64,000 nucleotides of DNA from Vibrio zhugei (lineage in GTDB: Bacteria; Pseudomonadota; Gammaproteobacteria; Enterobacterales; Vibrionaceae). Position 1 is the first letter of the stretch, and the number at the start of each line of letters is the position of its first letter. The notes beneath the pieces are model-generated. The model did not search any database and had not been told where the DNA came from. It saw only the letters and a list, made by a program, of their open reading frames with translations. The translations under genes and the position numbers were made by a program. Where the stretch lies: NCBI RefSeq assembly GCF_003716875.1, contig NZ_CP033078.1:2790001-2854000 (forward strand), given 5' to 3'. Shown here in pieces: positions 8,940-18,641 of the stretch.

Positions 8940-10436
8940 ATGAAGACATTACAAAACCCAGTCATTGTATTGAGTAGCCTCGCTTTAGCGGCTTGCTCCT
9001 CGACATCATCACCCCCCACGACACTGGCTGATTTAAATCATCCTGAGTCGATCAAACCTCAATCGTTTATCATGCGAGGCAGTGTGGTTATCGGCCCAAA
9101 CTCACAGACGATAACCCCGTGCGATAGCCAACAACAGTTTCAACTTTCTTTACCAAAATCGCTCATGACACAAGCTACCTCCGTGAGTCAGTCATCCTAT
9201 GATGCACACTATGGCGAACTGACAGGCTATATCGAACCCCCGAGTCAGAGCGGTGATAATGGCGATTATGCGGGGCGCTTCATCGTCACGCATGTCAATG
9301 TGCTCAGCGGCAAACCACAATATCAGTGTCAGGGGTATCCACTCCCGACACGAGCCTTCGGCGAGACGCCCAAACCATGGTCCGCGATGTTTAACCAAGA
9401 CGGTCTGGCATTGACTCCAGCGCAAGGTTCCTCCTCTCAATTGCCGCTTGAACAGGGAGAACTGTCAGAGCAACGCCGAGAATATCAATTCGATGATGGC
9501 TCATTAACTCTCAGCGCCCACTATTGTCATCCAGCATCATCACACGCGTTGTATGGCTGGCGAGCGACGCTCAACCATAAAAACCAAACCTATTCTGGCT
9601 GTGCCATACTGGGCAATACTGATAGCACACTGCAATGGGCTGGCGTGTATTATGCGGCTTCTAAAACCAATCAAGGGTTTACGGTCAGCATGCAATTAAG
9701 CCGCGATCACACCGCCGTAACACGTTACAGTTATGAAGGCGATCAGCCTGATGTGGTTGAAACCGGCTACTGGCAATCACTGGGGCATCATCAAGTCCAA
9801 GTCGTCATGACCCGTCATGATCAACAATACTTGGTCACACAACGTATCTTCAATGCCAAACATGAAACCTTTACCGCCAAACAAGAGAAAGTGGGACACA
9901 CGGTATATCCCATCGCCAATGGCGGCTTGATCTTATACAAGGATTACCACGACTCAGTAGGGTTAGAAGAGCCTAATCGCGAGAAAAAACCGACCTCTCT
10001 GATTGGATCTTCTGACTATGACGAGAACGTCGACCAAGCACTGCGCCGCTATTTTGCGGAGCACCAACTGAGCAGTGATAACCACCATTATCGCTGGCTC
10101 ACGTATGACCTCAATGGTGATGAGCAAGCCGAACTCTTGGTGTATATGGATTGGCAGCCTCATAAAGACGGTTCATTGTTGGTCTTTAAAAACGTGCAGG
10201 GGCAATGGGTGTTTAATAGTCAGATAAAAACCCGTCTTCCTATCTACCTCGACCATACGTCGACCTCAGGTTGGAAAGATCTGATCATGACTCAGCGGCA
10301 CTCCGGTCAATCATACACATGGTCATTCAATAATGGGCACTACACACGTTTGGATAAGGAAACCTCCCCCCCACACAAAGCCACTCTGTTGTTTGCGGGC
10401 GGAGAATCCCCAAGACAGCAAGGGATACAGTTGTAA
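8940..10436 (+). CDS. Large lipoprotein with COG3650/NlpE-like domain, function unknown
   Basis: A 498-residue protein with a type II signal and lipobox LALAAC (Cys about residue 19, followed by SS), so it is probably an outer-membrane lipoprotein. An N-terminal repeat-like segment has a PCDSQQQF motif (about residue 61). The middle part (LSAHYCHPASSH...YSGCAILGN) resembles the Cys-containing COG3650/NlpE-type domain that often follows lipoboxes. The C-terminal part contains DLNGDEQAELLVYMDW, which resembles FG-GAP or EF-hand-like loops. I cannot assign a function. Its stop overlaps the start of the DTW gene by 1 nt. Confidence 0.7.
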   Translation: MKTLQNPVIVLSSLALAACSSTSSPPTTLADLNHPESIKPQSFIMRGSVVIGPNSQTITPCDSQQQFQLSLPKSLMTQATSVSQSSYDAHYGELTGYIEPPSQSGDNGDYAGRFIVTHVNVLSGKPQYQCQGYPLPTRAFGETPKPWSAMFNQDGLALTPAQGSSSQLPLEQGELSEQRREYQFDDGSLTLSAHYCHPASSHALYGWRATLNHKNQTYSGCAILGNTDSTLQWAGVYYAASKTNQGFTVSMQLSRDHTAVTRYSYEGDQPDVVETGYWQSLGHHQVQVVMTRHDQQYLVTQRIFNAKHETFTAKQEKVGHTVYPIANGGLILYKDYHDSVGLEEPNREKKPTSLIGSSDYDENVDQALRRYFAEHQLSSDNHHYRWLTYDLNGDEQAELLVYMDWQPHKDGSLLVFKNVQGQWVFNSQIKTRLPIYLDHTSTSGWKDLIMTQRHSGQSYTWSFNNGHYTRLDKETSPPHKATLLFAGGESPRQQGIQL

Positions 10437-11035
10437 TGTCGACGCCGTGTCCCAAATGCCAATTACGACACCAGTGTCTGTGTTCGCGTGTCCCCTACAG
10501 TGATGAGAGTCCACTGCGCTTAACTCTGCTGATGCACGAGAACGAACGTCATCGCGCCACCAATACGGGGCGTTGGTTGGTTGAAGCGTTACCGCGCTGT
10601 GACGCTTATACGTGGCACAGAAAAAGTGTCGATCCGCAATTGTTGCAACACATACGCGATCCCAGTACACGGTCTGTGGTGGTGTATCCAACCCCAGACA
10701 GTATGGCATTGTCCGAATTGATCCATACCACCGGACAGGCTCAAGCGCTTCATTTTATTATTATTGATGCAACATGGCAGGAAGCGCAGAAAATGATTCG
10801 CAAAAGTCCATGGCTCCGCGAACTGCCATTCATTACCTTGCCAACCCAAGGAATGCGTTCACAATATCAATTAAGACGAAATCAACAAGCCGGTCACTTA
10901 TGCACACTCGAAGTCGCGAGCGTATTACTGACAGAGATGGGAGAACCCGCAATTGCAGGCCAATTAACGGATTTTTTAACCGAGTTTATGGCGGTGTATC
11001 ACGCCGATAAAAGTGGCCATGCCTTACCGCGGTAA
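10436..11035 (+). CDS. DTW-domain tRNA-uridine aminocarboxypropyltransferase
   Basis: A 199-residue DTW protein. These enzymes transfer the 3-amino-3-carboxypropyl group of S-adenosylmethionine to a tRNA uridine (acp3U; E. coli TapT/YfiP acts on U47). Visible features are an N-terminal Cys cluster CPKCQLRHQCLC (zinc-type), the DTW motif in variant form DATWQEA (about residues 112-118), and YQLRRNQ. It overlaps the preceding lipoprotein stop (TAATG), suggesting coupling even though the products look unrelated. Whether it is TapT or a paralogue cannot be decided here. Confidence 0.83.
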   Translation: MSTPCPKCQLRHQCLCSRVPYSDESPLRLTLLMHENERHRATNTGRWLVEALPRCDAYTWHRKSVDPQLLQHIRDPSTRSVVVYPTPDSMALSELIHTTGQAQALHFIIIDATWQEAQKMIRKSPWLRELPFITLPTQGMRSQYQLRRNQQAGHLCTLEVASVLLTEMGEPAIAGQLTDFLTEFMAVYHADKSGHALPR

Positions 11036-11084
11036 ACCTTATCGAGCACGCAAGGCACCTGAGAGTTTTGCATGCACACGGATA

Positions 11085-11810
11085 TCAGTTTGACTCTTCG
11101 ATCAAAGTGAGCAATGGCGCCAATGTTTGTATTTCCATATCAGGCAATACGGTTAAACGACGACAGTCTTTGGCATTCGCAAAGCGATCATTAAACCAAC
11201 AGGCCTGAAATCCGTGCTGCTTCGCCCCTAAGACATCCGTCACCGGATGATCACCGACATGCAGAATATGCTGACGCTCACAAGGGAGCAGCGCCGCGGC
11301 TTTTTCAAAGAGATCGCCATAAGGTTTGGCCCGACCATCCGGCCCTGCACGAAAAACCGCGGAAAAGTACGGCATTAAACCAATTTTTTCGGCGTCAACA
11401 TTGCCATTTGTAATCGCCACCAGCGGAATATGCTGCGCCAACTGGCCGAGTACGCGATGGGTTTCTTCTGGTACCGTCACTAAGTTACGCAGGTAATGAA
11501 CGTGTTCCATCGCAACTTGAGCGTCACTGAGCGCCTGCTCTGGCTCATACCCCAACAGCGCTAAACCGCGCGCGATTTGCTGCAATCGCCATTGCGACAC
11601 ATCGTGTTGCAACATGGGGTGTTCACTGACCACTTGCTGTTTTACCTGAGCCCACCAATCTGGCGATTGACTCGCTGTCACTGGGTGCTGCTCATGCATC
11701 CAACGGGTGATTTCCGTATCCAGATGCTGAATCACCGGCCAGTTATCATAGAGCGTATCGTCTAAATCAAACGTCATGGCGTGGATAGCGGGCATATTAC
11801 GATAAAACAT
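11085..11810 (-). CDS. yigB: HAD hydrolase YigB (5-amino-6-(5-phosphoribitylamino)uracil phosphatase type)
   Basis: A 241-residue HAD phosphatase. Motif I is DLDDTLYDN (about residues 14-22), motif II ITNGN, and motif IV GDHPVTDVLGA. E. coli YigB dephosphorylates the riboflavin intermediate and other small phosphates. The start at 11810 lies 1 nt after the xerC stop with AAGGA upstream, giving tight coupling. The order dapF-DUF484-xerC-yigB is the E. coli order, which supports the symbol. A longer frame to 11978 lies inside xerC and is not used. Confidence 0.88.
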   Translation of the reverse strand: MFYRNMPAIHAMTFDLDDTLYDNWPVIQHLDTEITRWMHEQHPVTASQSPDWWAQVKQQVVSEHPMLQHDVSQWRLQQIARGLALLGYEPEQALSDAQVAMEHVHYLRNLVTVPEETHRVLGQLAQHIPLVAITNGNVDAEKIGLMPYFSAVFRAGPDGRAKPYGDLFEKAAALLPCERQHILHVGDHPVTDVLGAKQHGFQACWFNDRFANAKDCRRLTVLPDMEIQTLAPLLTLIEESN

Positions 11811-11811
11811 A

Positions 11812-12744
11812 CTAATCCTTCGTTTTCTTATGAGCTCGTGGATGGGCTTGATCATACGCTTGCGCGAGATGTTGAAAATCCAAATGGGTATAGATTTGTG
11901 TCGTGGAAATATTTTCGTGCCCAAGTAATTCCTGCACAGCACGCAGATTGTTACTCGATTCAAGCATGTGTGTGGCAAATGAGTGACGTAGTTTGTGTGG
12001 ACTAATATGACTGGAAACCGACTGTTTTTGCCCCCACTCAGCCATACGCTTTTGTACGTTGCGGTGGGAAATTCGAGTGCCTAATTTGGAAACAAACAAT
12101 GCAGGCTCATTGGGCTGTGCAAACTGGGAACGCAGCGTCATCCACTTCGCGACCCATTCGCTCGATTGACCAGAAAAGGGCACTTTCCGTTCTTTGTCCC
12201 CTTTACCAATGACGCGGATCTCTTCCGAACGAAAATGTACATCACGCACATTGATAGACACCAACTCCGCTAAACGTAATCCAGCGCCATACATCAGTTC
12301 CATGATCGCGCGATCACGGATCGACAGCGGGTCGTCTTCATTCACTTCCAGTAATTGGGCAACTTCATCCACATCTAAGTTTTTGGGTAACGGGCGCTGC
12401 TTCCTGGGGGCAGACACACCTCTTGCAGGGTTGGCACTCATGTCACCCCGTAGAATGAGAAAATCAAAGAAGCTGCGCAGCGATGATAAACGCGTTGCTA
12501 AACTGCTCGATTTCATGCCTGCACGCATGCCTTTACTGGCCAGTTGCCGCACCCACCCGGCATCCACCTCCCCCCACTCTTTGACACCGAGTTCATGGAG
12601 ATGATGCGCCATCGTTTCCAACTGTTGCTTATAATTACGCTGAGTATAAACACTCAGCCCTTTTTCACTGCGTAAATACTCATAAAAACGTGTTAAGGGC
12701 TGCTGTAATGCTCTAGGTAGAGGAGTGACTGCGTCTGCTTTCAT
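11812..12744 (-). CDS. xerC: Tyrosine recombinase XerC
   Basis: XerC with XerD and FtsK resolves chromosome dimers at dif. The 310-residue protein has an N-terminal SAM-like DNA-binding domain (about 1-110) and the catalytic domain. The catalytic set is readable: Arg in GAGLRLAELV, Lys in GKGDKERKVPF, HKLRHSFATHML (His-x2-Arg), His in LLGHENISTTQ and Tyr in QIYTHLD. The 5' end overlaps the DUF484 gene by 32 nt. It lies in the lysA-dapF-DUF484-xerC-yigB unit. Confidence 0.95.
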   Translation of the reverse strand: MKADAVTPLPRALQQPLTRFYEYLRSEKGLSVYTQRNYKQQLETMAHHLHELGVKEWGEVDAGWVRQLASKGMRAGMKSSSLATRLSSLRSFFDFLILRGDMSANPARGVSAPRKQRPLPKNLDVDEVAQLLEVNEDDPLSIRDRAIMELMYGAGLRLAELVSINVRDVHFRSEEIRVIGKGDKERKVPFSGQSSEWVAKWMTLRSQFAQPNEPALFVSKLGTRISHRNVQKRMAEWGQKQSVSSHISPHKLRHSFATHMLESSNNLRAVQELLGHENISTTQIYTHLDFQHLAQAYDQAHPRAHKKTKD

Positions 12745-13423
12745 CGATGGTTTGCCAAGGTAAAGTATCTATTAAATGGGCGAGTACCAAAGCGAGATGA
12801 CGTAAAAATAACGTATCCATATTTGGCTGAAAATGGCCGCCATCTTCACTCGAAAAGGCAAGAAAGCCTAATGCGCGGCCTTTTCCTAAGGGTAACACAA
12901 CATAGGAACCTAGCTCAGGTAAATGAGCATTATCCCCGAATAGCTGATGACGCTCGGCTTGGCGTAAACGTCCCAAATAGGCATCCTGCCCATTTAAGTA
13001 GTTGGTCGAAAAGCGTTGCCAAGCGTCTTTATCATATTGATACTGCCGACAAGGGGCCGCAGATAACCTCAGGTAGGCGGTTAATCCTAAGACTTGTGCT
13101 TTGTCTTCAAGAGCGGCCACCGCCTGTTCCATTGTTGAACAATGCAGCAAGGTGGACTCTAACTCCATAAACTCATGAAATGTTTTATCATTGGTCGCCG
13201 CCAACGACATGAAAGCCGTGATTTCTTCTTCTAGCTCTTCAATGCGTTGCCTTTGACGTGCCAATTGCACATGAACCAGTGACACCGCCCCCATCTCCTG
13301 ATGTGGCAATGCCAGCCGCTCCACCAAAGCAGGACGATGTTGGAAAAAGTCTGGGTGTTCGAGCAAATACTCTTCAACGATTTGTGCAGTCAGTGCATCA
13401 GCTTGCGGTTGTGACAAAACCAT
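12713..13423 (-). CDS. DUF484 (YigA) family protein
   Basis: A 236-residue protein. A short N-terminal helical region (EYLLEHPDFFQHRP) leads into a coiled coil (RQRQRIEELEEEITAFM, about residues 55-75) and a GAF-like domain. VLPLGKGRALGFLAFSSEDGGHF is typical of DUF484. Function is unknown. It is consistently placed between dapF and xerC in gammaproteobacteria, as here. It starts 6 nt downstream of the dapF stop and overlaps xerC, so translation is probably coupled. Confidence 0.9.
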   Translation of the reverse strand: MVLSQPQADALTAQIVEEYLLEHPDFFQHRPALVERLALPHQEMGAVSLVHVQLARQRQRIEELEEEITAFMSLAATNDKTFHEFMELESTLLHCSTMEQAVAALEDKAQVLGLTAYLRLSAAPCRQYQYDKDAWQRFSTNYLNGQDAYLGRLRQAERHQLFGDNAHLPELGSYVVLPLGKGRALGFLAFSSEDGGHFQPNMDTLFLRHLALVLAHLIDTLPWQTIDESRRSHSST

Positions 13424-13429
13424 TCCTCA

Positions 13430-14260
13430 TTAACAAGATAGTTGACCATCATAGACATGTACGGCAGGACCCGTCATAAACAGAGGTTTTCCTTCGCCTT
13501 GCCAACGAATCATTAAGTCTCCTCCGGGTAAATGAACCGTGACGCTTTCATCTAATACGCCTTGAGCAATCCCAACCGCCACCGCAGCGCAAGCACCACT
13601 ACCACAGGCTTGTGTTTCTCCGGCGCCACGCTCATACACACGTAAGCGAATTTCGTTGCGATTAACGATTTGCATGAACCCCGCATTGACCCGCTCAGGA
13701 AAACGTTCATGAGACTCTAGTTCCGGCCCAAGTTGCTCAACCGCTGCCGTGTCCACATCATCGACGATCGTCACCACATGGGGATTGCCCATACTCACCA
13801 CACCGCAGAACAATGTTTGCTCGGCCACCCGCATGATGTAGGTCTTCTCAGCTTGTTTCGCACGAAAAGGAACTTTCGCTGGCTCAAACACTGGCACGCC
13901 CATATTCACGGTGATTTGGTCGTCATTCTCAACATTCAGCACCATTTTACCTTTTTTAGTACTGACATTGATGTGGTATTTATTGGTGAGTCCCTTCATA
14001 CGGACAAAGCGCGCAAAGCATCGCGCCCCGTTCCCACACTGTTCCACTTCGCTGCCATCGGCATTGAATATGCGGTAATGGAAATCCGTTTCTGGATCGT
14101 AAGGCGCCTCCACAATCAATAACTGATCGAACCCGACCCCCGTATGACGATTCGCTAAACGGCGCGTCAAATCCGGTGAAAAAAAGACGTTTTGGGTAAC
14201 ACAATCCACAACCATGAAATCGTTACCCAATCCGTGCATTTTAGAAAAATGAAAATGCAT
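13430..14260 (-). CDS. dapF: Diaminopimelate epimerase DapF
   Basis: DapF converts LL- to meso-diaminopimelate for peptidoglycan and lysine synthesis. The 276-residue length is canonical. The two catalytic cysteines lie in [13 protein letters not shown] (about residue 73) and [14 protein letters not shown] (about residue 219). The N-terminus [19 protein letters not shown] is characteristic. It starts 10 nt after lysA, so the epimerase and the decarboxylase that uses its product are co-transcribed. Confidence 0.96.
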   Translation of the reverse strand: MHFHFSKMHGLGNDFMVVDCVTQNVFFSPDLTRRLANRHTGVGFDQLLIVEAPYDPETDFHYRIFNADGSEVEQCGNGARCFARFVRMKGLTNKYHINVSTKKGKMVLNVENDDQITVNMGVPVFEPAKVPFRAKQAEKTYIMRVAEQTLFCGVVSMGNPHVVTIVDDVDTAAVEQLGPELESHERFPERVNAGFMQIVNRNEIRLRVYERGAGETQACGSGACAAVAVGIAQGVLDESVTVHLPGGDLMIRWQGEGKPLFMTGPAVHVYDGQLSC

Positions 14261-14270
14261 AATGCGTTAT

Positions 14271-15524
14271 CTACTCCGGCAAGACACTTTCTAGTGCCCA
14301 CAAACTGCTTAATTCTTCACGCTGGCGAACCAAGTGTGACGTATCACCATCGACAATGACTTCAGCAGCACGTGTGCGTGTGTTGTAATTCGAAGCCATG
14401 ACGAAACCATACGCACCAGCCGAGCGGACCGCAAGCAGATCTCCGGCTTGGAGTACCAACGACCGGTCTTTGCCAAGAAAGTCACCCGTTTCGCAAATCG
14501 GCCCGACCAAATCGTAAGCTCTCGCCTCTCCTTGCCGTGGTAATACCGGAATAATATCTTGCCAAGCTTCATAGAGCACAGGGCGGATGAGATCATTCAT
14601 TGCCGCATCGATAATGGCAAAATTCTTATGTTCGGTATGCTTTAGAAATTCAACTTGGGTGAGTAACACCCCAGCATTGGCGGCAATCGCTCGACCTGGC
14701 TCAAAAATCAGCTCCAGATCTGGACGCTCAGAAAGGCGCGATAGCAAGGCTTTGGCATACTCTGACGGTTCTGGAGGTAATTCATCTCGATACACCACTC
14801 CCAAGCCACCACCGACATCTAAATGATGAATCTGCACGCCCTGCTCCATCAAATCGTCGATCAGCGTTAGCAAGCGGTCAGTCGCATCAATGAACGGCTC
14901 TATCGCGGTTAGCTGTGAGCCGATATGACAATCGATCCCCGTGATCTCGAGGTGCTCCATGCTCTGCGCCAGCTTATACACTTCAGGGGCTCGCTCGAAG
15001 GCGATACCGAATTTATTATCACGCAATCCAGTTGAGATATAAGGATGTGTCTGGGCATCGACGTCTGGATTAATGCGCAGAGAAATTGGCGCTTTCACGC
15101 CCAGCTCTGCGGCCACTTTATTCAAACGCTCCAGCTCAGGCTCAGATTCGACGTTAAAGCATTTAATCTTTAATTCGAGGGCACGTTTCATCTCTGCCGC
15201 GGTTTTACCCACACCAGAAAATACGATTTTTGATGGTTCCCCACCCGCGGCAATCACACGCTCTAATTCACCGCCCGACACAATATCGAACCCTGAACCA
15301 AGGCGAGCCAATACGTTCAGTACACCAATGTTAGAGTTGGCTTTCACGGCGTAGCACACTAAGTGCGGATGATCGCCAACGGATTTATCAAAGGCATGCC
15401 AATGACGCTCTAACGTCGCACGCGAATAGACGTACAAAGGTGTGCCGTATAACTCAGCTAATTGGCTAAGGGGAATGTCTTCCGCCCAGAGTTGACCATC
15501 GTCCTGATAATTGAAGTAATCCAA
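14271..15524 (-). CDS. lysA: Diaminopimelate decarboxylase LysA
   Basis: LysA is the PLP enzyme that decarboxylates meso-diaminopimelate to L-lysine. It is a 417-residue fold-type III protein. The PLP-binding Lys is in YAVKANSN (about residue 61), GSGFDIVSGGEL is the following hallmark, HIGSQL and GGGLGV bind phosphate, and the substrate Cys-Glu is in CETGDFLGKD. The upstream gene lptM is on the same strand 30 nt away, the order seen in many Vibrio and enterobacterial genomes. Confidence 0.96.
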   Translation of the reverse strand: MDYFNYQDDGQLWAEDIPLSQLAELYGTPLYVYSRATLERHWHAFDKSVGDHPHLVCYAVKANSNIGVLNVLARLGSGFDIVSGGELERVIAAGGEPSKIVFSGVGKTAAEMKRALELKIKCFNVESEPELERLNKVAAELGVKAPISLRINPDVDAQTHPYISTGLRDNKFGIAFERAPEVYKLAQSMEHLEITGIDCHIGSQLTAIEPFIDATDRLLTLIDDLMEQGVQIHHLDVGGGLGVVYRDELPPEPSEYAKALLSRLSERPDLELIFEPGRAIAANAGVLLTQVEFLKHTEHKNFAIIDAAMNDLIRPVLYEAWQDIIPVLPRQGEARAYDLVGPICETGDFLGKDRSLVLQAGDLLAVRSAGAYGFVMASNYNTRTRAAEVIVDGDTSHLVRQREELSSLWALESVLPE

Positions 15525-15554
15525 GTTCGTATCCTTTATCTCATATAGTTGAAT

Positions 15555-15677
15555 TTACTGACTTTCTGTACTCTGTTGTGATTGTGAGTCGTCAGGCATA
15601 TAAAGTGGTCCAGTTTGACCGCACCCTGTGAGAGTCATGACCGAGAGTAAAAATAACGCTGTGATCGATTTTTTCAT
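15555..15677 (-). CDS. lptM: Small lipoprotein LptM (YifL), LPS translocon assembly factor
   Basis: A 40-residue lipoprotein too short for ordinary ORF lists. It starts MKKSITALFLLSVMTLTGC, with lipobox LTGC at residues 16-19, followed by GQTGPLYMPDD, the conserved core of LptM/YifL. In E. coli LptM helps LptD oxidative maturation in the outer membrane. It sits directly upstream of lysA, the usual place, and diverges from cyaY by about 75 bp. The tail is Ser/Gln-rich and variable. Confidence 0.9.
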   Translation of the reverse strand: MKKSITALFLLSVMTLTGCGQTGPLYMPDDSQSQQSTESQ

Positions 15678-15753
15678 TTTGCTTTTCGTGATTATTTATT
15701 CAATGCCCCCTATAATCGCACCACAGTCAAGAAAAGCAATAGGATAGACCGAG

Positions 15754-16068
15754 ATGAATGATACAGAATTTCATCAGCTCGCTGATGTTCAGCTTCAAGT
15801 CATTGAAGAAATGATCGATAACTCGGGTGCCGATATCGACTATGAGACGTCTGGTAATGTGATGACGCTTGAGTTTGAAGACCGCAGCCAAGTGATTATT
15901 AACCGTCAAGAGCCCATGAAAGAGTTGTGGCTTGCTTCACGCTCTGGTGGCTATCATTTCCGCTATGAAAACGAACAGTGGATTTGTACGAAAACCGGTG
16001 GGGAATTTACCAGCATGGTCAAAGCCGAATGCGAAAAACATGCGAATGAGACGATCGACTGGGACTGA
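15754..16068 (+). CDS. cyaY: Iron-sulfur cluster assembly protein CyaY (frataxin)
   Basis: A 104-residue bacterial frataxin that binds iron and modulates IscS in Fe-S cluster assembly. The N-terminal helix is acidic (residues about 2-24) and is followed by beta strands. DRSQVIINRQEPMKELWLASRSGGYHF contains the conserved core (cited in part: NRQEPMKELWLASRSGG). The position between lptM-lysA-dapF and cyaA is the standard gammaproteobacterial order. It is monocistronic, with a terminator 5 nt after the stop. Confidence 0.95.
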   Translation: MNDTEFHQLADVQLQVIEEMIDNSGADIDYETSGNVMTLEFEDRSQVIINRQEPMKELWLASRSGGYHFRYENEQWICTKTGGEFTSMVKAECEKHANETIDWD

Positions 16069-16072
16069 ACGC

Positions 16073-16100
16073 AAAAGAGCATGCCTTGGCATGCTCTTTT
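16073..16100. terminator. Bidirectional terminator between cyaY and cyaA
   Basis: AAAAGAGCATGCC / GGCATGCTCTTTT forms a 13-bp perfect stem with a TT loop between convergent cyaY and cyaA. Confidence 0.88.
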
Positions 16101-16112
16101 CTTTACCCTTCT

Positions 16113-18641
16113 TTAAACGCTCACGGCTTTATTGGGACGGGTATAAGGAATGGCATCATTACGATACGGCACCACGTAATCGCCGCCTTCCTCAGGCCGC
16201 ACAATTTGATAATACTGAGGGAGATTAAAGTTAATAAATTTGGCCGCAATGTTGTTTTCATCACGAACCGAGGTATAGAAACCATTCACAGCCGCGATCA
16301 TTTCATCTTTCTCGCCACTATACTGGTGATACACTTCGACTCGATTCACTTCATCTAACACGTAGATATTGAACCCTTCGCATTTATCTTCAAAGAAAAA
16401 CTGGACTAACCCTTCACTGGCAAAACCATCGACCACCGTCGGTAATTCATAATCGTCATCTTTGTCTAACATCAGCAGTGGCGTACCACTGACTTTATTG
16501 CTAGAAATACTCCGATAGAAGTCGACCGAGTTTTCAAGCTTTTGTACCGAGACTCCGCGACGCTCGAAAAACAATCCATACATTTGGTGACCAATACGCA
16601 ATGCTTTAAAACGCCGCCGTTTTTCTTTTTCCATTGGGCGTAAACGCATGTCAATGCATTCGGCTAACAGTTGATAGACCATATTGCGCATCACACCACG
16701 GAAGTTCTTGCTATAACAAAATACGTCGACAGATTCCGGTGGCAAGGCGTCTTGATGCATTTTACCTAAGACGGTTTTTAACGCATCGATCATCGCTTTC
16801 TCACCTTCAAAATGCAAAGTACGCACTTCTTGCCAAGAGTTGCGATACACCAAATCAACACTACCAATTAAGCTGATGTGCTCAGTACCGAAGCTTAAAA
16901 TATCAATGTTTTTAAGATCCACTTTCAATGCCTTGCCGCGTAGCGCAGAGGTTGGATCTTTTTCAAAGTTGATAAACATCGCCAACTGGCTGATCTCACA
17001 AGGACTCGCCAATGCTGACATGGTGGGACGACGTTTATGCAGGGAAAAGGTATTACGTAAATCGCTTACCATTTGGTACAACTTATCAATGTCTAAGTTG
17101 CCAGCTTGCACCATTGAATGTAACCGGGTCGACTCAGTAATCAGGCCATTAAAGAAAGCCCATGCAACCAGTTTACTTAAGTATTCATTATGATCGAGAG
17201 GCTTCTGGCCGACCATGCGGCAAGGAACCAATGGTCGCTTATACAGATACCAACCAGCGGAGTTCACTCCCCCTTTGGCAACTTCAACAAATGACAAATC
17301 GGATTCATGTAAATCAGGGGAAATTTGTGGATTAAGCAGAGTGACTTTGCCCGGCAGTACTTCAAACGCACCATAGAGCTTACGTGCAAGAATAGAAATG
17401 TCCTGAGGACTGATCGCTGAAGTAATATCATTACGACGAGCAAAGTGGATCAGGTTGCGGTAACTTTGCATCAAGGCGTCCAATAGCGCATTGTGCATCA
17501 CTTTGACTTCTTCAACTTTCCAATGGCGGCGAGCATCGAGGTGTTCAATCAATGGCAGTGACCACTGCCAATCAGCGGTCAGTTCTTCAAGGGCTTTGCG
17601 TCGCCATGCCACAGAGCCATGTCCTGGCTCACGAGAGAGCTTTTCATGGGTTTTGAGATAAAAACAACGACGCACTAACTCTAATCGGCTCTCATCACCG
17701 ATGCGTGTTAAATAACGCGTCACTTTTTCCAGCATCAAATAATACGCGTCCATCCCGTAGAGATCCGGCTCATCGGTAAAAAAACGGCGCTTCGTATCCA
17801 CACTCAATAATTGGGTGTGCGGATATTCCCAAGAATACGCTTCCAGTAAAATCGCTTTCAATACCGACTTATAAGGGGAATCGATACTTTTATACAGTTG
17901 CCATAAGTTGGCGCCAAAATATTCGGCCGCAGGAATGCCATTCAACTGCCCAAAATCAATCCACTCATCGAGATTAATAAAATGTTGGGTCACTAACTCA
18001 TGAACATACTCGTCATAGCACTCTTCCATCTCTGGGGGGACGATTTGCCATAACAAACGCTTACCGGCCAAACACACGGCAGAGCGATAAAACTCATCCA
18101 ATAATAACAAGTGCTGTGATGACCCGCAGTTTTCCCCTGTCATGGCCTCGGAGCGATTATGTCTAAATCGCTCTTCATCCATAATGAAAAAGTTGGCTTC
18201 CACTCCTAAGCTTTTGGCCCATTCAGTGATCATGGAGCACTTATTTAATAGGCTTTGTCTTTGCTCACAGGGCATCGTATGTTCGACACACACCCAGATA
18301 TCGAGATCACTGGAAGTACTTTGCCCAATAGAGGAAGTGCTGCCCATGGTATACATGGCCAAAATGTGTGGGGAAGACGGTTCAGAGAGAGGTTGTGTAG
18401 CGGTTAAATGTAAATCATCAACAAATTGGGATTGGATATCATTCAATTGGAAACAGTGAATCCCATAAGGCACATGATCATCAATATAGCCAGGTAATTG
18501 CGCATGATTATAGTGCAATAACACAGGTATCGCGTGGAAGACACGCTGGCCCTGCATACTCATCAGACCCAGTGCACGCTTCGTACGCTGCTGATTAAGT
18601 TTATCTGCTCGTTTAATCAAAGTGACAATATAAGAACGCAA
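16113..18641 (-). CDS. cyaA: Class I adenylate cyclase CyaA
   Basis: CyaA makes cAMP, the ligand of CRP. The N-terminal catalytic half has GSTSSIGQSTSSDLDIWVC (about residues 94-112), the nucleotidyltransferase signature. The C-terminal half is the regulatory region that responds to PTS EIIA-Glc. I place the start at TTG 18639-18641: AGGA lies 7 nt upstream, the resulting N-terminus (LRSYIVTLIKRADKLNQQR) aligns with known CyaA N-termini, the length becomes 842 residues, and E. coli cyaA also uses TTG. The open frame continues to 18719, but that extension is Cys-rich and unlike the family. Confidence 0.93.
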   Translation of the reverse strand: MRSYIVTLIKRADKLNQQRTKRALGLMSMQGQRVFHAIPVLLHYNHAQLPGYIDDHVPYGIHCFQLNDIQSQFVDDLHLTATQPLSEPSSPHILAMYTMGSTSSIGQSTSSDLDIWVCVEHTMPCEQRQSLLNKCSMITEWAKSLGVEANFFIMDEERFRHNRSEAMTGENCGSSQHLLLLDEFYRSAVCLAGKRLLWQIVPPEMEECYDEYVHELVTQHFINLDEWIDFGQLNGIPAAEYFGANLWQLYKSIDSPYKSVLKAILLEAYSWEYPHTQLLSVDTKRRFFTDEPDLYGMDAYYLMLEKVTRYLTRIGDESRLELVRRCFYLKTHEKLSREPGHGSVAWRRKALEELTADWQWSLPLIEHLDARRHWKVEEVKVMHNALLDALMQSYRNLIHFARRNDITSAISPQDISILARKLYGAFEVLPGKVTLLNPQISPDLHESDLSFVEVAKGGVNSAGWYLYKRPLVPCRMVGQKPLDHNEYLSKLVAWAFFNGLITESTRLHSMVQAGNLDIDKLYQMVSDLRNTFSLHKRRPTMSALASPCEISQLAMFINFEKDPTSALRGKALKVDLKNIDILSFGTEHISLIGSVDLVYRNSWQEVRTLHFEGEKAMIDALKTVLGKMHQDALPPESVDVFCYSKNFRGVMRNMVYQLLAECIDMRLRPMEKEKRRRFKALRIGHQMYGLFFERRGVSVQKLENSVDFYRSISSNKVSGTPLLMLDKDDDYELPTVVDGFASEGLVQFFFEDKCEGFNIYVLDEVNRVEVYHQYSGEKDEMIAAVNGFYTSVRDENNIAAKFINFNLPQYYQIVRPEEGGDYVVPYRNDAIPYTRPNKAVSV

